A stretch of DNA of 64,000 bases from Pseudoalteromonas flavipulchra NCIMB 2033 = ATCC BAA-314 (GTDB lineage Bacteria; Pseudomonadota; Gammaproteobacteria; Enterobacterales; Alteromonadaceae): contig JWIH01000004.1 of assembly GCA_000814665.1 (NCBI GenBank), positions 1 to 64,000 of the forward strand. Reading direction: 5' to 3'. This document shows positions 8,018 through 16,014 of the stretch, in pieces (the stretch's first letter is position 1; the number at the start of each line of letters is the position of its first letter). The notes under the pieces were generated by a model. That model was not told where the DNA came from, made no database searches, and worked only from the letters and a program-made list of their open reading frames with translations. The position numbers were made by a program, and so were the translations under genes.

Positions 8018-8485
8018 TTAGCGGATCGGTAATGTGCGTTTTGCAAAAGTTTGCTTTAGGACAATCGTTGATTCAATCCCGCTAATTACCTTACAGGCGC
8101 CCAGTTGATGTTTGGCAAATTGTTCATAGCTGGGCAAATCCTTTGCTACGATTTCCAATAGGTAATCATGACTTCCGGAGATCACCGAACAACTAATCAC
8201 CTGATCTTCAGATTCCACGTGTTGTTCAAATAAATACGCTGCGGTTGCGGTATTTTCACTGAGCTTTATAAATGCATAAACCAAAATGCTTAGGTCAACT
8301 TGTGCTCTATCCAGTGCCGCATGATAACCTGAAATTACTCCTGTATCTTGTAAGCGTTTTACGCGTCGAAGACAGGGAGTATCAGAAAGGTTTGCCTTTT
8401 CGGCGAGTGAGGCATTACTCAAACGTGCATTATGTTGCAAGGCGTTAAGGAGCAATTTGTCCTTGGCATCTAGATTTACCGACAT
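8018..8485 (-). CDS. Lrp/AsnC family transcriptional regulator
   Basis: 155 aa from the ATG at 8485 (MSVNLDAKDK), the normal length. A longer in-frame extension to 8590 would run across the divergent promoter and is rejected. N-terminal winged helix-turn-helix (LDAKDKLLLNALQHNARLS, then LAEKANLSDTPCLRRVKRLQ, G.I.GY.A) and C-terminal RAM ligand-binding domain ending G..STIVLKQTF. Divergent from the DUF1864/kynureninase-like pair with a 116-bp gap containing an Lrp-type site. Lrp-family regulators commonly control adjacent amino-acid catabolic genes, including kynurenine genes (KynR), so it probably senses an amino acid related to that pathway. Confidence 0.93.
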   Translation of the reverse strand: MSVNLDAKDKLLLNALQHNARLSNASLAEKANLSDTPCLRRVKRLQDTGVISGYHAALDRAQVDLSILVYAFIKLSENTATAAYLFEQHVESEDQVISCSVISGSHDYLLEIVAKDLPSYEQFAKHQLGACKVISGIESTIVLKQTFAKRTLPIR

Positions 8486-8539
8486 AAACGAAATAAAAGA
8501 GTGATTCTTGCTAATCAGTATTAAACTTTTAGAGAAAAT

Positions 8540-8554
8540 TGGCAAATTATGCTC
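8540..8554. promoter_or_regulatory. candidate Lrp-family binding site
   Basis: TGGCAAATTATGCTC agrees with the E. coli Lrp consensus YAGHAWATTWTDCTR at 13 of 15 positions by hand count. It lies midway between the two divergent starts (8485 and 8602). A CTCGTG at 8552-8557 and CACGAG at 8588-8593 also form an inverted pair around the 8602 gene's promoter region. Confidence 0.5.
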
Positions 8555-8601
8555 GTGGTGATTTGCTAGCCTTAACTGTGGAATAATCACGAGAAGTAAT
8601 C

Positions 8602-9789
8602 ATGAGTCCATTAGCCGTACAATTTGACGCTTGGATTAGAGGTCCGTTTGTCGACCTTAACGACAAGCTTGAACATCTTTATTGGCAGCAGCAGGATAAA
8701 GCAAACGTTGAAGGCGTTGGTGAAACGCTAAAAGCACAGTTATTAGAAGAAGGTAATCAACTGATCCAAGCCTTGCTAGAAGAAGGCAATACCGACGAAG
8801 GCTTTGAGCAAGCATTCGACTTACTCGGTAACGTTGGTCTATTTATGGCTGCATGCAGACGCCACGAAATTACCGAGCCAAGCCGTGAAAGGGTGTCTCC
8901 GCTGACACAAGCATCGGCACTGGCCATGCACATTGGTGCCTCTTTGGGGGTTACGCCGCGCTTCGCAACGGCTCATCTCACCACACATAACCGCGCAATC
9001 AACGGCGTGTATAAGCGCTTTACCTCTCATCCGGCAGAGCGCTTATTCATCGACTACAATACTCAGGCCATTCTTGCCTATAAACGTGCGTCCGAATCGT
9101 TAATGAAAGTGCATCATTTGGGAATTTCTCACCCCATGTCATTGGTGCTACTCAAACAAGTTAAGCAAGCGCTGCTTGAGGTGATAGAGTCTAATCGAGA
9201 GTTATTTAAGGAGCTAGATACCGAGGCATTCTTTTACGTTGTACGACCCTATTACAAACCTTACCGAGTTGGTAAAGAGGTCTATCGTGGTGCAAACGCT
9301 GGAGATTTTGCGGGTATCAATGTTATCGATATGATGTTGGGGTTATGCCCGGCTAATGACATTAGTTACGGTCAAATGCTGGTGGAAAAATTCCTCTATA
9401 TGATGCCAGAAGACCAAGCAACCCTGCGTGAATGCATGCGTACGCCTAATTTAATGGATGCGTTTCTGAGTGCATTGAAAGGACCGAAAAGTGATTGGTT
9501 TGGCCCTGCCTGTAGCTTGTTTATACAAGTGTGTAAGCTGCATGGAGATACGGCCATACAACATCACAATCAACTCGTCGAAAAGTATATCGCCAAACCT
9601 TCGCAGGCGATGCAGCAACAGCACTTAAGCAAAGTGACCGCCAGTGGTCCACCGATTGAAGTCTTACTCAAAGAACTCGCAGACTTAAGAGATAGGCGAG
9701 CCGCTGCTGAGCGCGCTGATATCTTTACTCGACATCATGATTTAAAACGATTACGTCAAGCAATAGGGGTTAAGCATGAAGCAATATAG
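8602..9789 (+). CDS. PrnB/DUF1864-family haem-dependent oxygenase-like protein
   Basis: 395 aa. ATG preceded by GAGAAG at 5 nt. I recognise the DUF1864/PrnB family (PF08933), which belongs to the superfamily of histidine-ligated haem aromatic oxygenases with tryptophan and indoleamine 2,3-dioxygenases; PrnB makes pyrrolnitrin from chlorinated tryptophan. Features seen: FDLLGNVGLFMAACRRHE near residue 75, ASLGVTPRF..AHLTTHN near 115-130, FFYVVRPYYKPYRVGKEVYRGANAGDF near 210-237 (split motif; GANAGDF typical) and the C-terminal SGPPIEVLLKELADLRDRR. The stop overlaps the next gene by 14 nt. In Shewanella a homologue is, as I recall, likewise beside a kynureninase-like gene. Role in Trp-like catabolism is inference. 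Confidence 0.8.
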   Translation: MSPLAVQFDAWIRGPFVDLNDKLEHLYWQQQDKANVEGVGETLKAQLLEEGNQLIQALLEEGNTDEGFEQAFDLLGNVGLFMAACRRHEITEPSRERVSPLTQASALAMHIGASLGVTPRFATAHLTTHNRAINGVYKRFTSHPAERLFIDYNTQAILAYKRASESLMKVHHLGISHPMSLVLLKQVKQALLEVIESNRELFKELDTEAFFYVVRPYYKPYRVGKEVYRGANAGDFAGINVIDMMLGLCPANDISYGQMLVEKFLYMMPEDQATLRECMRTPNLMDAFLSALKGPKSDWFGPACSLFIQVCKLHGDTAIQHHNQLVEKYIAKPSQAMQQQHLSKVTASGPPIEVLLKELADLRDRRAAAERADIFTRHHDLKRLRQAIGVKHEAI

Positions 9790-10888
9790 GGATGATTTTC
9801 ACTTGCCTACGGGTCGCTATTTATTGAGTCATTCCGTTGGTCGTATGTTGAAATCTGCAGAGGAAGATTTCCATCAGCAATTTATGGTGCCGTGGCAACA
9901 ACAAAATCAAGAGCCTTGGCAGCAGTGGCTAAGCGGTATTGATCGCTTTACCTCAGCCTTAGCCTCTCTATTACACACCGATGCGCGCCTGTTTTGTCCG
10001 CAAGCAAACCTTTCCAGTGGTTTAACGAAATGGGCAATGAGTTTGCCCGAAAGTGGCATTCGCAAAGTACGCGTATTGATGAGTGAGCAAGACTTCCCTA
10101 GCATGGGATTTGCGTTACAAAACGCGCTGGACAATATTGAGATTGTTTATATTCCCGAAGCGATGAATATGCACGACCTGAGCGTGTGGCAACAATATAT
10201 TGACGAGCAAATTGACTGGGTATTTGTCAGTCATGTTTATTCGAACAGCGGTCAGCAGGCACCTGTCGCTGACATCATTGGCCTTGCTAATCAATATGGT
10301 TGTCGAAGTATTATCGATATTGCTCAGTCACTTAGTGTATTACCAATAAATTTAAGCGAGTGGGGTGCGGATTGCGTTATCGGCTCTTGTGTGAAATGGA
10401 GCTGCGGTGGCCCTGGTGCCGGTTTTATCTGGGTGAATGGGGATGTCTTACCTTATTGTGAACCAAAAGATGTTGGCTGGTTTTCGCATCAAAATCCATT
10501 CGAGTTTGATATTCATCATTTTGCGCTGAGTGAAAGTGCGCTGCGTTTTTGGGGCGGTACACCAAGTGTGGCACCTTATATCTATGCGGGGCACAGCCTT
10601 GGCTATTTTGCCGAGCTTGGGATTGAGCAAGTAAGAGCGTACAACTTTGCTTTGTTATCTGAGTTACAAGCGGCATTGCCTGAATTTTATCGTTCTCCTA
10701 CAGCGCAGAGTGCTTGCTCTGGGACCGCTATTCTGCATTTTGGCTCGCGGCATGAGGCAGTGATTGAGCAGCTTAAGCGAGCAGGCATTGCTGTGGATAA
10801 TCGTCGCTACGGTATTCGCGTCTCACCACATATTTATAATAGTCAGGAGGACATCGCGCAGTTGGTGCAGGTTATCAACGAAAGTTAG
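9776..10888 (+). CDS. kynureninase-like class V PLP enzyme
   Basis: 370 aa. Fold-type I PLP protein: SSGLTKW near residue 80, a cofactor-binding DIAQS near 182, and the PLP lysine Lys207 in GSCVKWSCGGPGAGF, which resembles the kynureninase SYKYLNGGPG motif. Later GWFSHQNPFEFD and RFWGGTPSVAPYI also follow the kynureninase pattern (GW.....F......RF..GTP). Shorter than typical kynureninase (about 410-420 aa). It starts inside the end of the DUF1864 gene (14-nt overlap), so translation is probably coupled and the products likely act in sequence on a tryptophan/kynurenine-type compound. True substrate unknown; a cysteine desulphurase-like role cannot be excluded. Confidence 0.82.
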   Translation: MKQYRDDFHLPTGRYLLSHSVGRMLKSAEEDFHQQFMVPWQQQNQEPWQQWLSGIDRFTSALASLLHTDARLFCPQANLSSGLTKWAMSLPESGIRKVRVLMSEQDFPSMGFALQNALDNIEIVYIPEAMNMHDLSVWQQYIDEQIDWVFVSHVYSNSGQQAPVADIIGLANQYGCRSIIDIAQSLSVLPINLSEWGADCVIGSCVKWSCGGPGAGFIWVNGDVLPYCEPKDVGWFSHQNPFEFDIHHFALSESALRFWGGTPSVAPYIYAGHSLGYFAELGIEQVRAYNFALLSELQAALPEFYRSPTAQSACSGTAILHFGSRHEAVIEQLKRAGIAVDNRRYGIRVSPHIYNSQEDIAQLVQVINES

Positions 10889-11634
10889 CTTCCTAGCCCT
10901 AGTGCTTTTTTGGTCTTCTTCTTCACCGAGCGCCAATGTGTCATTGGTTGCTTGGGCGCGCGCGCTATCAATGCGTTGAAATCAATTTCTTCAGCAAGTA
11001 CCTCTCCTTGATGCGCCAAGATCACGGAGTGGGGTTGTAGAGCTTTTACTTTGGCAAGAGATTGGCGATACAAGCGTGGATAGAATACCGGAAAAGGCGC
11101 AACAAATTGCCCTTTCACTTTTACCGTCAAGTCCGCCACATAGATGCGCTTACTGGGTAGATGATACAAGCTCAAATCTCTATCCGTATGACCGGGTGTG
11201 TGTATCGCTTGCCATTCGTTAAAGTAGGGCAAGCTATCGCCATCAGCTAGGAAAAAATCTGGTGATAATTGTCTTGGATACCAAAGGTTACGTTTGGCCT
11301 TGCGCTTTCTCCCTGCAACCCAAAGTGCTAGCGCCATATCGGAGAGGTGCATCATGACTCCATCAATACCACGATACCACTGACTGGGGGCATTTGCGGC
11401 CGCAATCTTTGCGCCCGTGAGTTTTTTGAGTTTATGCGCGCCACCGGCATGATCTGGGTGCATATGCGTGACCACAATCAGCTTGAGTGCGCTTAGTGGC
11501 TTTTGCAGTTGTAGGATGTAGTTGCAGACCAACTCAACATCGGCGCGACAGCAACCGTCGAGTAACAGCAGGCCCGTTTCGTGCTCAACCAGATAAATAT
11601 GTTGAATATAGCCTTCTAAGACATGGATTTTCAT
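10885..11634 (-). CDS. MBL-fold metallohydrolase
   Basis: 249 aa. Metallo-beta-lactamase fold with the complete metal motif THMHPDHAGG (His57, His59, Asp61, His62), HTPGHTD near residue 146, VADLT with the bridging Asp near 170, and a late LAHQGE histidine. No signal peptide. The C-terminus is basic (RSVKKKTKKALGLGS). Closest in style to glyoxalase II-like or general MBL hydrolases; substrate unknown. It converges on the kynureninase-like gene with a 4-nt overlap, so the two are not co-transcribed. Confidence 0.9.
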   Translation of the reverse strand: MKIHVLEGYIQHIYLVEHETGLLLLDGCCRADVELVCNYILQLQKPLSALKLIVVTHMHPDHAGGAHKLKKLTGAKIAAANAPSQWYRGIDGVMMHLSDMALALWVAGRKRKAKRNLWYPRQLSPDFFLADGDSLPYFNEWQAIHTPGHTDRDLSLYHLPSKRIYVADLTVKVKGQFVAPFPVFYPRLYRQSLAKVKALQPHSVILAHQGEVLAEEIDFNALIARAPKQPMTHWRSVKKKTKKALGLGS

Positions 11635-11726
11635 TCGTCACACTCATTTCCCCAATCAGATCTCAACATAGCATAGGTTGAAGACATCTGACCAGTTGTG
11701 TGTGGAAGTGATAAATCGCAGACATA

Positions 11727-11750
11727 AAAAAACCGCAATTAAGCGGTTTT
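11727..11750 (-). terminator. terminator of the tRNA-Ser unit
   Basis: Read on the minus strand: AAAACCGC stem, AATT-type loop, GCGGTTTT followed by further T residues, 12 nt after the tRNA-Ser(GCU) 3' end. Confidence 0.85.
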
Positions 11751-11761
11751 CTTATAAGTGA

Positions 11762-11854
11762 TGGCGGAGAAGGAGGGATTCGAACCCTCGATAGGGCTAC
11801 AAACCCTATACTCCCTTAGCAGGGGAGCGCCTTCAGCCACTCGGCCACCTCTCC
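11762..11854 (-). tRNA. tRNA-Ser (anticodon GCU)
   Basis: 93 nt, class II tRNA with long variable arm. Acceptor GGAGAGG pairs with CTTCTCC; discriminator G and encoded CCA are present. Anticodon loop CTGCTAA gives GCU, reading AGC/AGU. T-loop GTTCGAATC is intact. Second gene of a two-tRNA unit, 18 nt after tRNA-Ser(UGA). Confidence 0.96.
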
Positions 11855-11872
11855 GGCGCAATACTTTAAAAA

Positions 11873-11963
11873 TGGCGGAGAGATAGGGATTTGAACCCTA
11901 GATACGCTATTAACGTATGCCGGTTTTCAAGACCGGTGCTTTCAACCACTCAGCCATCTCTCC
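11873..11963 (-). tRNA. tRNA-Ser (anticodon UGA)
   Basis: 91 nt, class II tRNA with long variable arm. Acceptor GGAGAGA pairs with TCTCTCC; CCA encoded. Anticodon loop CTTGAAA gives UGA, reading UCN codons. T-loop GTTCAAATC intact. First gene after the promoter at 11974-12002. Confidence 0.96.
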
Positions 11964-11973
11964 ATGGGCAAAG

Positions 11974-12002
11974 ATAATACTTAGCGATTTAGGCGCTGTA
12001 AA
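11974..12002 (-). promoter_or_regulatory. sigma-70 promoter of the tRNA-Ser pair
   Basis: On the minus strand: TTTACA (12002-11997), 17-nt spacer, TATTAT (11979-11974), with the tRNA 5' end 11 nt further. Spacing and both hexamers are near consensus. Confidence 0.8.
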
Positions 12003-12149
12003 CCGTTTTTAAACTGTTTGCTTAAAAAATGTGCTAAAAGTAAGGTTTTTTTAAAATTGTGCTAGAAATTAGCGGTTTGACGAAGAGGTTTTGTACAAAA
12101 ATGCTGGTTGAAGTGGTGCTTTTATGGTCTATTGAAACAAATGCTGACG

Positions 12150-12179
12150 AGAGCATGGCGGGTTGGGACGCCATGCTCT
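12150..12179. terminator. strong hairpin after the 48-codon ORF
   Basis: Perfect 11-bp stem (AGAGCATGGCG / CGCCATGCTCT), 8-nt loop. It starts 9 nt after the stop of the minus-strand ORF at 12188. There is no good T run, so it may be an mRNA-stabilising or Rho-assisted end. Confidence 0.5.
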
Positions 12180-12187
12180 GTGCAGAC

Positions 12188-12334
12188 TTACTTATACATA
12201 ATCACGTCTTTTAACGCTAAGTGTTGACCACATACTGCCAACCACTTCGTCCAATTGATACGACGTTGTTTAGTTGGTTGTGTTTGGTTAAACGTGTTTT
12301 GTGATGGGCTGCAAGGTGCAGCTGAATTAAGCAT
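12188..12334 (-). CDS. possible small protein, 48 aa
   Basis: Short open frame with ATG at 12334 preceded by TTAGGAGCCAGAC, a strong ribosome site at good spacing, and followed by an 11-bp hairpin. The N-terminal half is polar (Asn, Gln, Thr, Ser), the C-terminal half reads RRINWTKWLAVCGQHLALKD, an amphipathic helix with two Trp. Not in any family I recognise. The 640-bp gap between the tRNA genes and the lipid kinase holds nothing else convincing; 12335-12619 is A/T-rich, with long T runs before the kinase gene. Start signal and trailing hairpin argue for a real gene. Confidence 0.5.
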   Translation of the reverse strand: MLNSAAPCSPSQNTFNQTQPTKQRRINWTKWLAVCGQHLALKDVIMYK

Positions 12335-12619
12335 GTCTGGCTCCTAATAAGCTATGATTGAAAACAAGGCTATTTTGCACGCAATTTGTTTAAATTTAAA
12401 ACGATAAAAATTGATGTTTTCGGATAAAAATAACTAATGAATTAATGGTTTGTTCATTTTTATTTTAATGGCTTTTTTGCATGGTTATGCATAAGTGTGA
12501 TTGTCTTTATTAGGCTGCATCCCAATTAATATGGGTATTTGTGGTTTTTGTTTTTTATTTTTGGTTTTAGTTTTGGTTTTTTATTCATATAAGTTGAGTT
12601 TTTGTATTTAAGGGTTTTT

Positions 12620-13462
12620 ATGCTGGTGGTAGTCAACCCTTTAGCGGGTGCTGAGGGGAAAGCGCAAATTGCATGGTTAAAGCAACAATTAAAACAACAA
12701 CAGTTGACGGCAACTTGGTTTAATACCACTGGAAACTTTGTCGCAGATAGGGACGCAATTGCTCAAGCAGCTACGGCGGAAGTGAGCGTGGTGGTGATTG
12801 GGGGGGATGGCACTTTGCACCTAGTCGCCAATGCCATTGCTGAACGGGATAACACGCTTGCGCTGCTGCCAGCGGGGACGGGCAACGATTTTGCTCTGCA
12901 GTTTCATTATTCCAAAGCACAGTGGCGAGCAGCTGTATTTTCAGACAAAATCTCGAGTATTGATTTGGGTAAAGTGGACGGGCGCTGGTTTGTCAATGTT
13001 GCTGGGATTGGCTTTAACGCACATGTCATGAATAACTTAGGACAAACCAAACGGTTAGGAAAGCTGAGCTATACCTATGCGGGATTAATGTCGCTGTTTA
13101 CTGCCAAGCTCATTCGCTATCACAGCAATGCGTGGCCTGAGCAGGGTATGATGTTGTTACTTGCGAATGGCAAACACTTTGGGGCAGGGTTAACTCCTGC
13201 TCCTATGGCTTGTCTTGATGACGGTCAGTTGGAGCTGCTGTGGTTCACGCCGCAAACGCATTGGCAGCGGGTGATATTGTTTGTCAATATGCTACTTAAG
13301 CGTCATATGGGCACAAGAAATGTGCACCACGGTCGCATTACAGAGCTTTATATCGCACAAGAGGGGTATGACATCGAGGCTGATGGTGAGATTGTTGGGC
13401 GCACACCTGCGACGATAACTTGCTGCCGCCGAGCTCTGAACATAAAAAAAGCGCCATTATAA
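12620..13462 (+). CDS. YegS/diacylglycerol-kinase-family lipid kinase
   Basis: 280 aa from the ATG at 12620, which has AAGGG 6 nt upstream; the TTG at 12602 is less likely. Diacylglycerol kinase catalytic domain: VVNPLAG at the N-terminus, VVIGGDGTLHLVANAI near residues 63-78 (the GGDGT nucleotide site), LLPAGTGNDFA near 90, and late EGYDIEADGEIVG. Phosphorylates a lipid such as diacylglycerol, phosphatidylglycerol or a sphingoid-like base using ATP; the real substrate cannot be told. Its 3' end overlaps the terminator of the convergent EamA gene. Confidence 0.9.
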   Translation: MLVVVNPLAGAEGKAQIAWLKQQLKQQQLTATWFNTTGNFVADRDAIAQAATAEVSVVVIGGDGTLHLVANAIAERDNTLALLPAGTGNDFALQFHYSKAQWRAAVFSDKISSIDLGKVDGRWFVNVAGIGFNAHVMNNLGQTKRLGKLSYTYAGLMSLFTAKLIRYHSNAWPEQGMMLLLANGKHFGAGLTPAPMACLDDGQLELLWFTPQTHWQRVILFVNMLLKRHMGTRNVHHGRITELYIAQEGYDIEADGEIVGRTPATITCCRRALNIKKAPL

Positions 13463-13471
13463 AATGGCGCT
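13444..13471 (-). terminator. terminator of the EamA gene, overlapping the kinase 3' end
   Basis: Minus-strand hairpin AGCGCCATT / AATGGCGCT with 4-nt loop, followed by seven T residues (seen as A13444-A13450 on the plus strand). It lies 33 nt beyond the EamA stop and overlaps the last codons of the lipid kinase gene. Confidence 0.8.
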
Positions 13472-13503
13472 GAAAAGTAAGAAGCTAAAGCATTGGTAAG
13501 ACT

Positions 13504-14418
13504 TCAACTTCTAACTGGGGACCGAATGGACAACCAAGCGTAGATGCGATCTAAAGGCGTGAGTACAATCGCATTACCTAGGATGACCAAAATAAATCCA
13601 ATAAAGGTGTTTTGCTGCCACTCAAAGCCTTCAAATAAGGTACTCAAGGCCACGGCAACAAAAGGAAATAACACTATCAAATAACTCGCTTTCTCAGGCC
13701 CAATATTTTTGAGTAGTGAGAAATAACAACCAAAGGCAATGACGGTGCCAAACACGCTGAGGTAAATCAGAGACCACCAATATGATGCCGGCGCTTGGTT
13801 GATAAACTGATGTTCACTAAAGGCGACATAGGTTGCTAACATGACAGCGCTGTAAAGCATACCCCACGCATTTCCCGCCATAACATCAATTTGCTGATTG
13901 GAATTGCGTACGCTCACCATATTACCGAGTGACGCGACCACTGTTCCTAATAGAGCTAATGATAATCCCAAGAAGGCCTCGCTTTGCAAATCAAATGCGA
14001 CCAAATCGTGCCAAAACAAGCTGACTATCCCAAGCGTGCCCAGTGATGCGCCAAAGTAAATTCGCTTTGCAATAGGTTTGGCAAAAAATAACTTAGTATT
14101 GACGATGTTAACGACCAATAATAATGAAAACGCAATTGATGCCATCGCTGACGTTAAATGTGCCTGAGCCCAATACAAGAAGAGATAGTTAGCACCAAAA
14201 TTACACAGCGCTAAGAGGATGAAAAAGCCGTGATCTCGGCGAGAAAATCGCATTGGCACACGCTTATAGATGACAAACGCCCACATACAAACCGCGGCGA
14301 GGCCAAAGCGGTAAAACAGCGACACAAACTCGTTGATGCTGCCAAGTTGGTATTCAATGGCAAGCCATGTTGATCCCCAAATCAACACAGTGATGGCGTA
14401 AAGAAATAGATTTTTCAT
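13504..14418 (-). CDS. EamA/DMT-family transporter
   Basis: 304 aa from the ATG at 14418; a TTG 18 nt upstream (14436) is in frame but less likely. Ten hydrophobic segments in two EamA repeats: the first opens with FLYAITVLIWGSTWLAIEYQLG, split by the typical GS.W, the second starts near LGLSLALLGTVVASLGNM (about residue 150). Inner-membrane drug/metabolite exporter family; substrate unknown. It is divergent from a MocR regulator with 106 bp between, a frequent pairing in which the regulator controls the exporter, suggesting an amino-acid- or amine-like substrate. Confidence 0.9.
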   Translation of the reverse strand: MKNLFLYAITVLIWGSTWLAIEYQLGSINEFVSLFYRFGLAAVCMWAFVIYKRVPMRFSRRDHGFFILLALCNFGANYLFLYWAQAHLTSAMASIAFSLLLVVNIVNTKLFFAKPIAKRIYFGASLGTLGIVSLFWHDLVAFDLQSEAFLGLSLALLGTVVASLGNMVSVRNSNQQIDVMAGNAWGMLYSAVMLATYVAFSEHQFINQAPASYWWSLIYLSVFGTVIAFGCYFSLLKNIGPEKASYLIVLFPFVAVALSTLFEGFEWQQNTFIGFILVILGNAIVLTPLDRIYAWLSIRSPVRS

Positions 14419-14470
14419 GATCGGCTCTAGATTCAAACAGCAGTGGAAGTCTGTAGTTTACGCTGTTATT

Positions 14471-14514
14471 CTGTATAAGCTATATACAGAATTTGCTAAT
14501 TTATACCTATACAG
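14471..14514. promoter_or_regulatory. candidate MocR operator between EamA and MocR genes
   Basis: CTGTATA at 14471-14477 is the inverse of TATACAG at 14483-14489, and a direct copy CTATACAG follows at 14507-14514. The TATACAG half-sites are spaced about 24 nt apart. Paired direct and inverted half-sites in the divergent region are typical of MocR/PdxR-type regulators. Confidence 0.55.
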
Positions 14515-14524
14515 ATTATTGCTT

Positions 14525-15976
14525 ATGAGTACCGTTATTCAACGCCAACATTCCGCCTTTCTCTATCAGCAGGTGATCCAAATGATCTTGTCGATGGCAG
14601 AACAAGAGTCTATTTTACCGGGCGAAAAGCTTCCCTCATTGCGTGTTATGGCGCAAAACTTAAATGTCAGTATCCCAACGGTAAAGCAGGCCTATCAAGC
14701 GCTTGAAGATCAAGGAAAAGTGGTTGCCAAAGAGAAGTCCGGCTACTTTTTATGCCACAGAGCTTCGCACAACGACTCTCCGAAGCGTGCACGATTGCCC
14801 GCCAAACCTGTAGTGGTTAACAAGCAGGCGTTGATTGAACAAGTGTATAAGGGGATCCATCAGCCACATGCAATCCCCTTAGGTATCGCTAACCCCATTG
14901 CCATTGCTGGTACCGAGCAGGTTCTTGCCAAAATTATGCGCCGCGCAATGAAAGAAGCAGGGAATGAACTCATTAATTATGGTCCTATGGATGGTTTAGA
15001 TAGTTTAAAAAAGCAAATCGTGCGGCGTTATTTGGATATGGGCTTAGCAATAGATATGGATGAAGTGGTGATCACCAATGGCGCGCAAGAAGCATTGGCG
15101 ATTGCGTTACAAGCGGTGACCAAGCCCGGAGACGTGATAGCGATTGAATCCCCCTGTTATTTTGGCATTGTTGAACTGGCTGAAAACTTAGGGTTAAAGG
15201 CCATTGAAATACCTGTTTGCCCGGATGATGGCATTTGGTTGAGCGACCTTGAACGGGCACTTGAAAAGCATGATATTCGAGCGTGTGTGTTTTCTACCAG
15301 TATTAGTAACCCGCTTGGTAGCTTTATGCCAGATACGAGACGTGCGCAGCTGGTGGCACTATTAGAGCAACGTGACGTGGTGTTGATAGAAGACGATGTG
15401 TATGGCGATTTATATTTTACCGAGCAGCGCGGCATACCGGCACAAGCATTTAGCCAAAAGGGTTTAGTGATCACATGTGCGTCATTTTCAAAAACCGCAG
15501 CGCCCAGCTATCGAGTGGGTTGGATGGTCGCCAGTCAATTTAGTGCAAAAGCAAAGCGCATAAAACGTGCGTTGAGTTGCTCGTCATCTTTAATGAACCA
15601 ATGGGCATTGGCGGACTTTCTCAGCTCCGGAGGCTACGAGCGCCATTTAAAGTTGGTCCGTAAACGGTTAATTGAGAATCGAGACCGTATGATCCAAGCG
15701 GTGAATGTTGCATTTGGTAGTGAGGTAAGAGTCAGTCGCCCGCAAGGCGGTTGTGTGCTGTGGTTAGACTTAGGTAAGCACGTCGATGGTGCCTTGTTGT
15801 TCCAAAAAGCCTTGGAGTGTGGGATCAGTATTACGCCTGGTACGCTATTTAGTGCCAGCAAAAAGTATCAAAATTGTATACGGATCAGTTATGGCTTGCC
15901 GTGGGATGCGTCGGTAGAGCAAGCGATTAAAACGCTGGGGGAATTGGCTGATGCACAAAGGAAAGGGTTGGCATAA
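14525..15976 (+). CDS. MocR/PdxR-family transcriptional regulator
   Basis: 483 aa from the ATG at 14525 (MSTVIQRQ); the frame is open further upstream but would cross the operator. N-terminal GntR winged helix (LYQQVIQMILSM..., GEKLPSLRVMAQNLNVS, then TVKQAYQALEDQGKV..KEKSGYF) and C-terminal aminotransferase-like domain (VITNGAQEALAIAL, DVIAIESPCYFG, EDDVYGDLYF, and the PLP-lysine motif SFSKTAAPSYRVGW). The PLP lysine is present, so it probably binds pyridoxal phosphate as effector cofactor. Divergent from the EamA transporter, its likely target. Confidence 0.92.
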   Translation: MSTVIQRQHSAFLYQQVIQMILSMAEQESILPGEKLPSLRVMAQNLNVSIPTVKQAYQALEDQGKVVAKEKSGYFLCHRASHNDSPKRARLPAKPVVVNKQALIEQVYKGIHQPHAIPLGIANPIAIAGTEQVLAKIMRRAMKEAGNELINYGPMDGLDSLKKQIVRRYLDMGLAIDMDEVVITNGAQEALAIALQAVTKPGDVIAIESPCYFGIVELAENLGLKAIEIPVCPDDGIWLSDLERALEKHDIRACVFSTSISNPLGSFMPDTRRAQLVALLEQRDVVLIEDDVYGDLYFTEQRGIPAQAFSQKGLVITCASFSKTAAPSYRVGWMVASQFSAKAKRIKRALSCSSSLMNQWALADFLSSGGYERHLKLVRKRLIENRDRMIQAVNVAFGSEVRVSRPQGGCVLWLDLGKHVDGALLFQKALECGISITPGTLFSASKKYQNCIRISYGLPWDASVEQAIKTLGELADAQRKGLA

Positions 15977-16014
15977 CGTACCCTTAATTAAATGTAAGTT
16001 ATGCCAAGGTCAGA

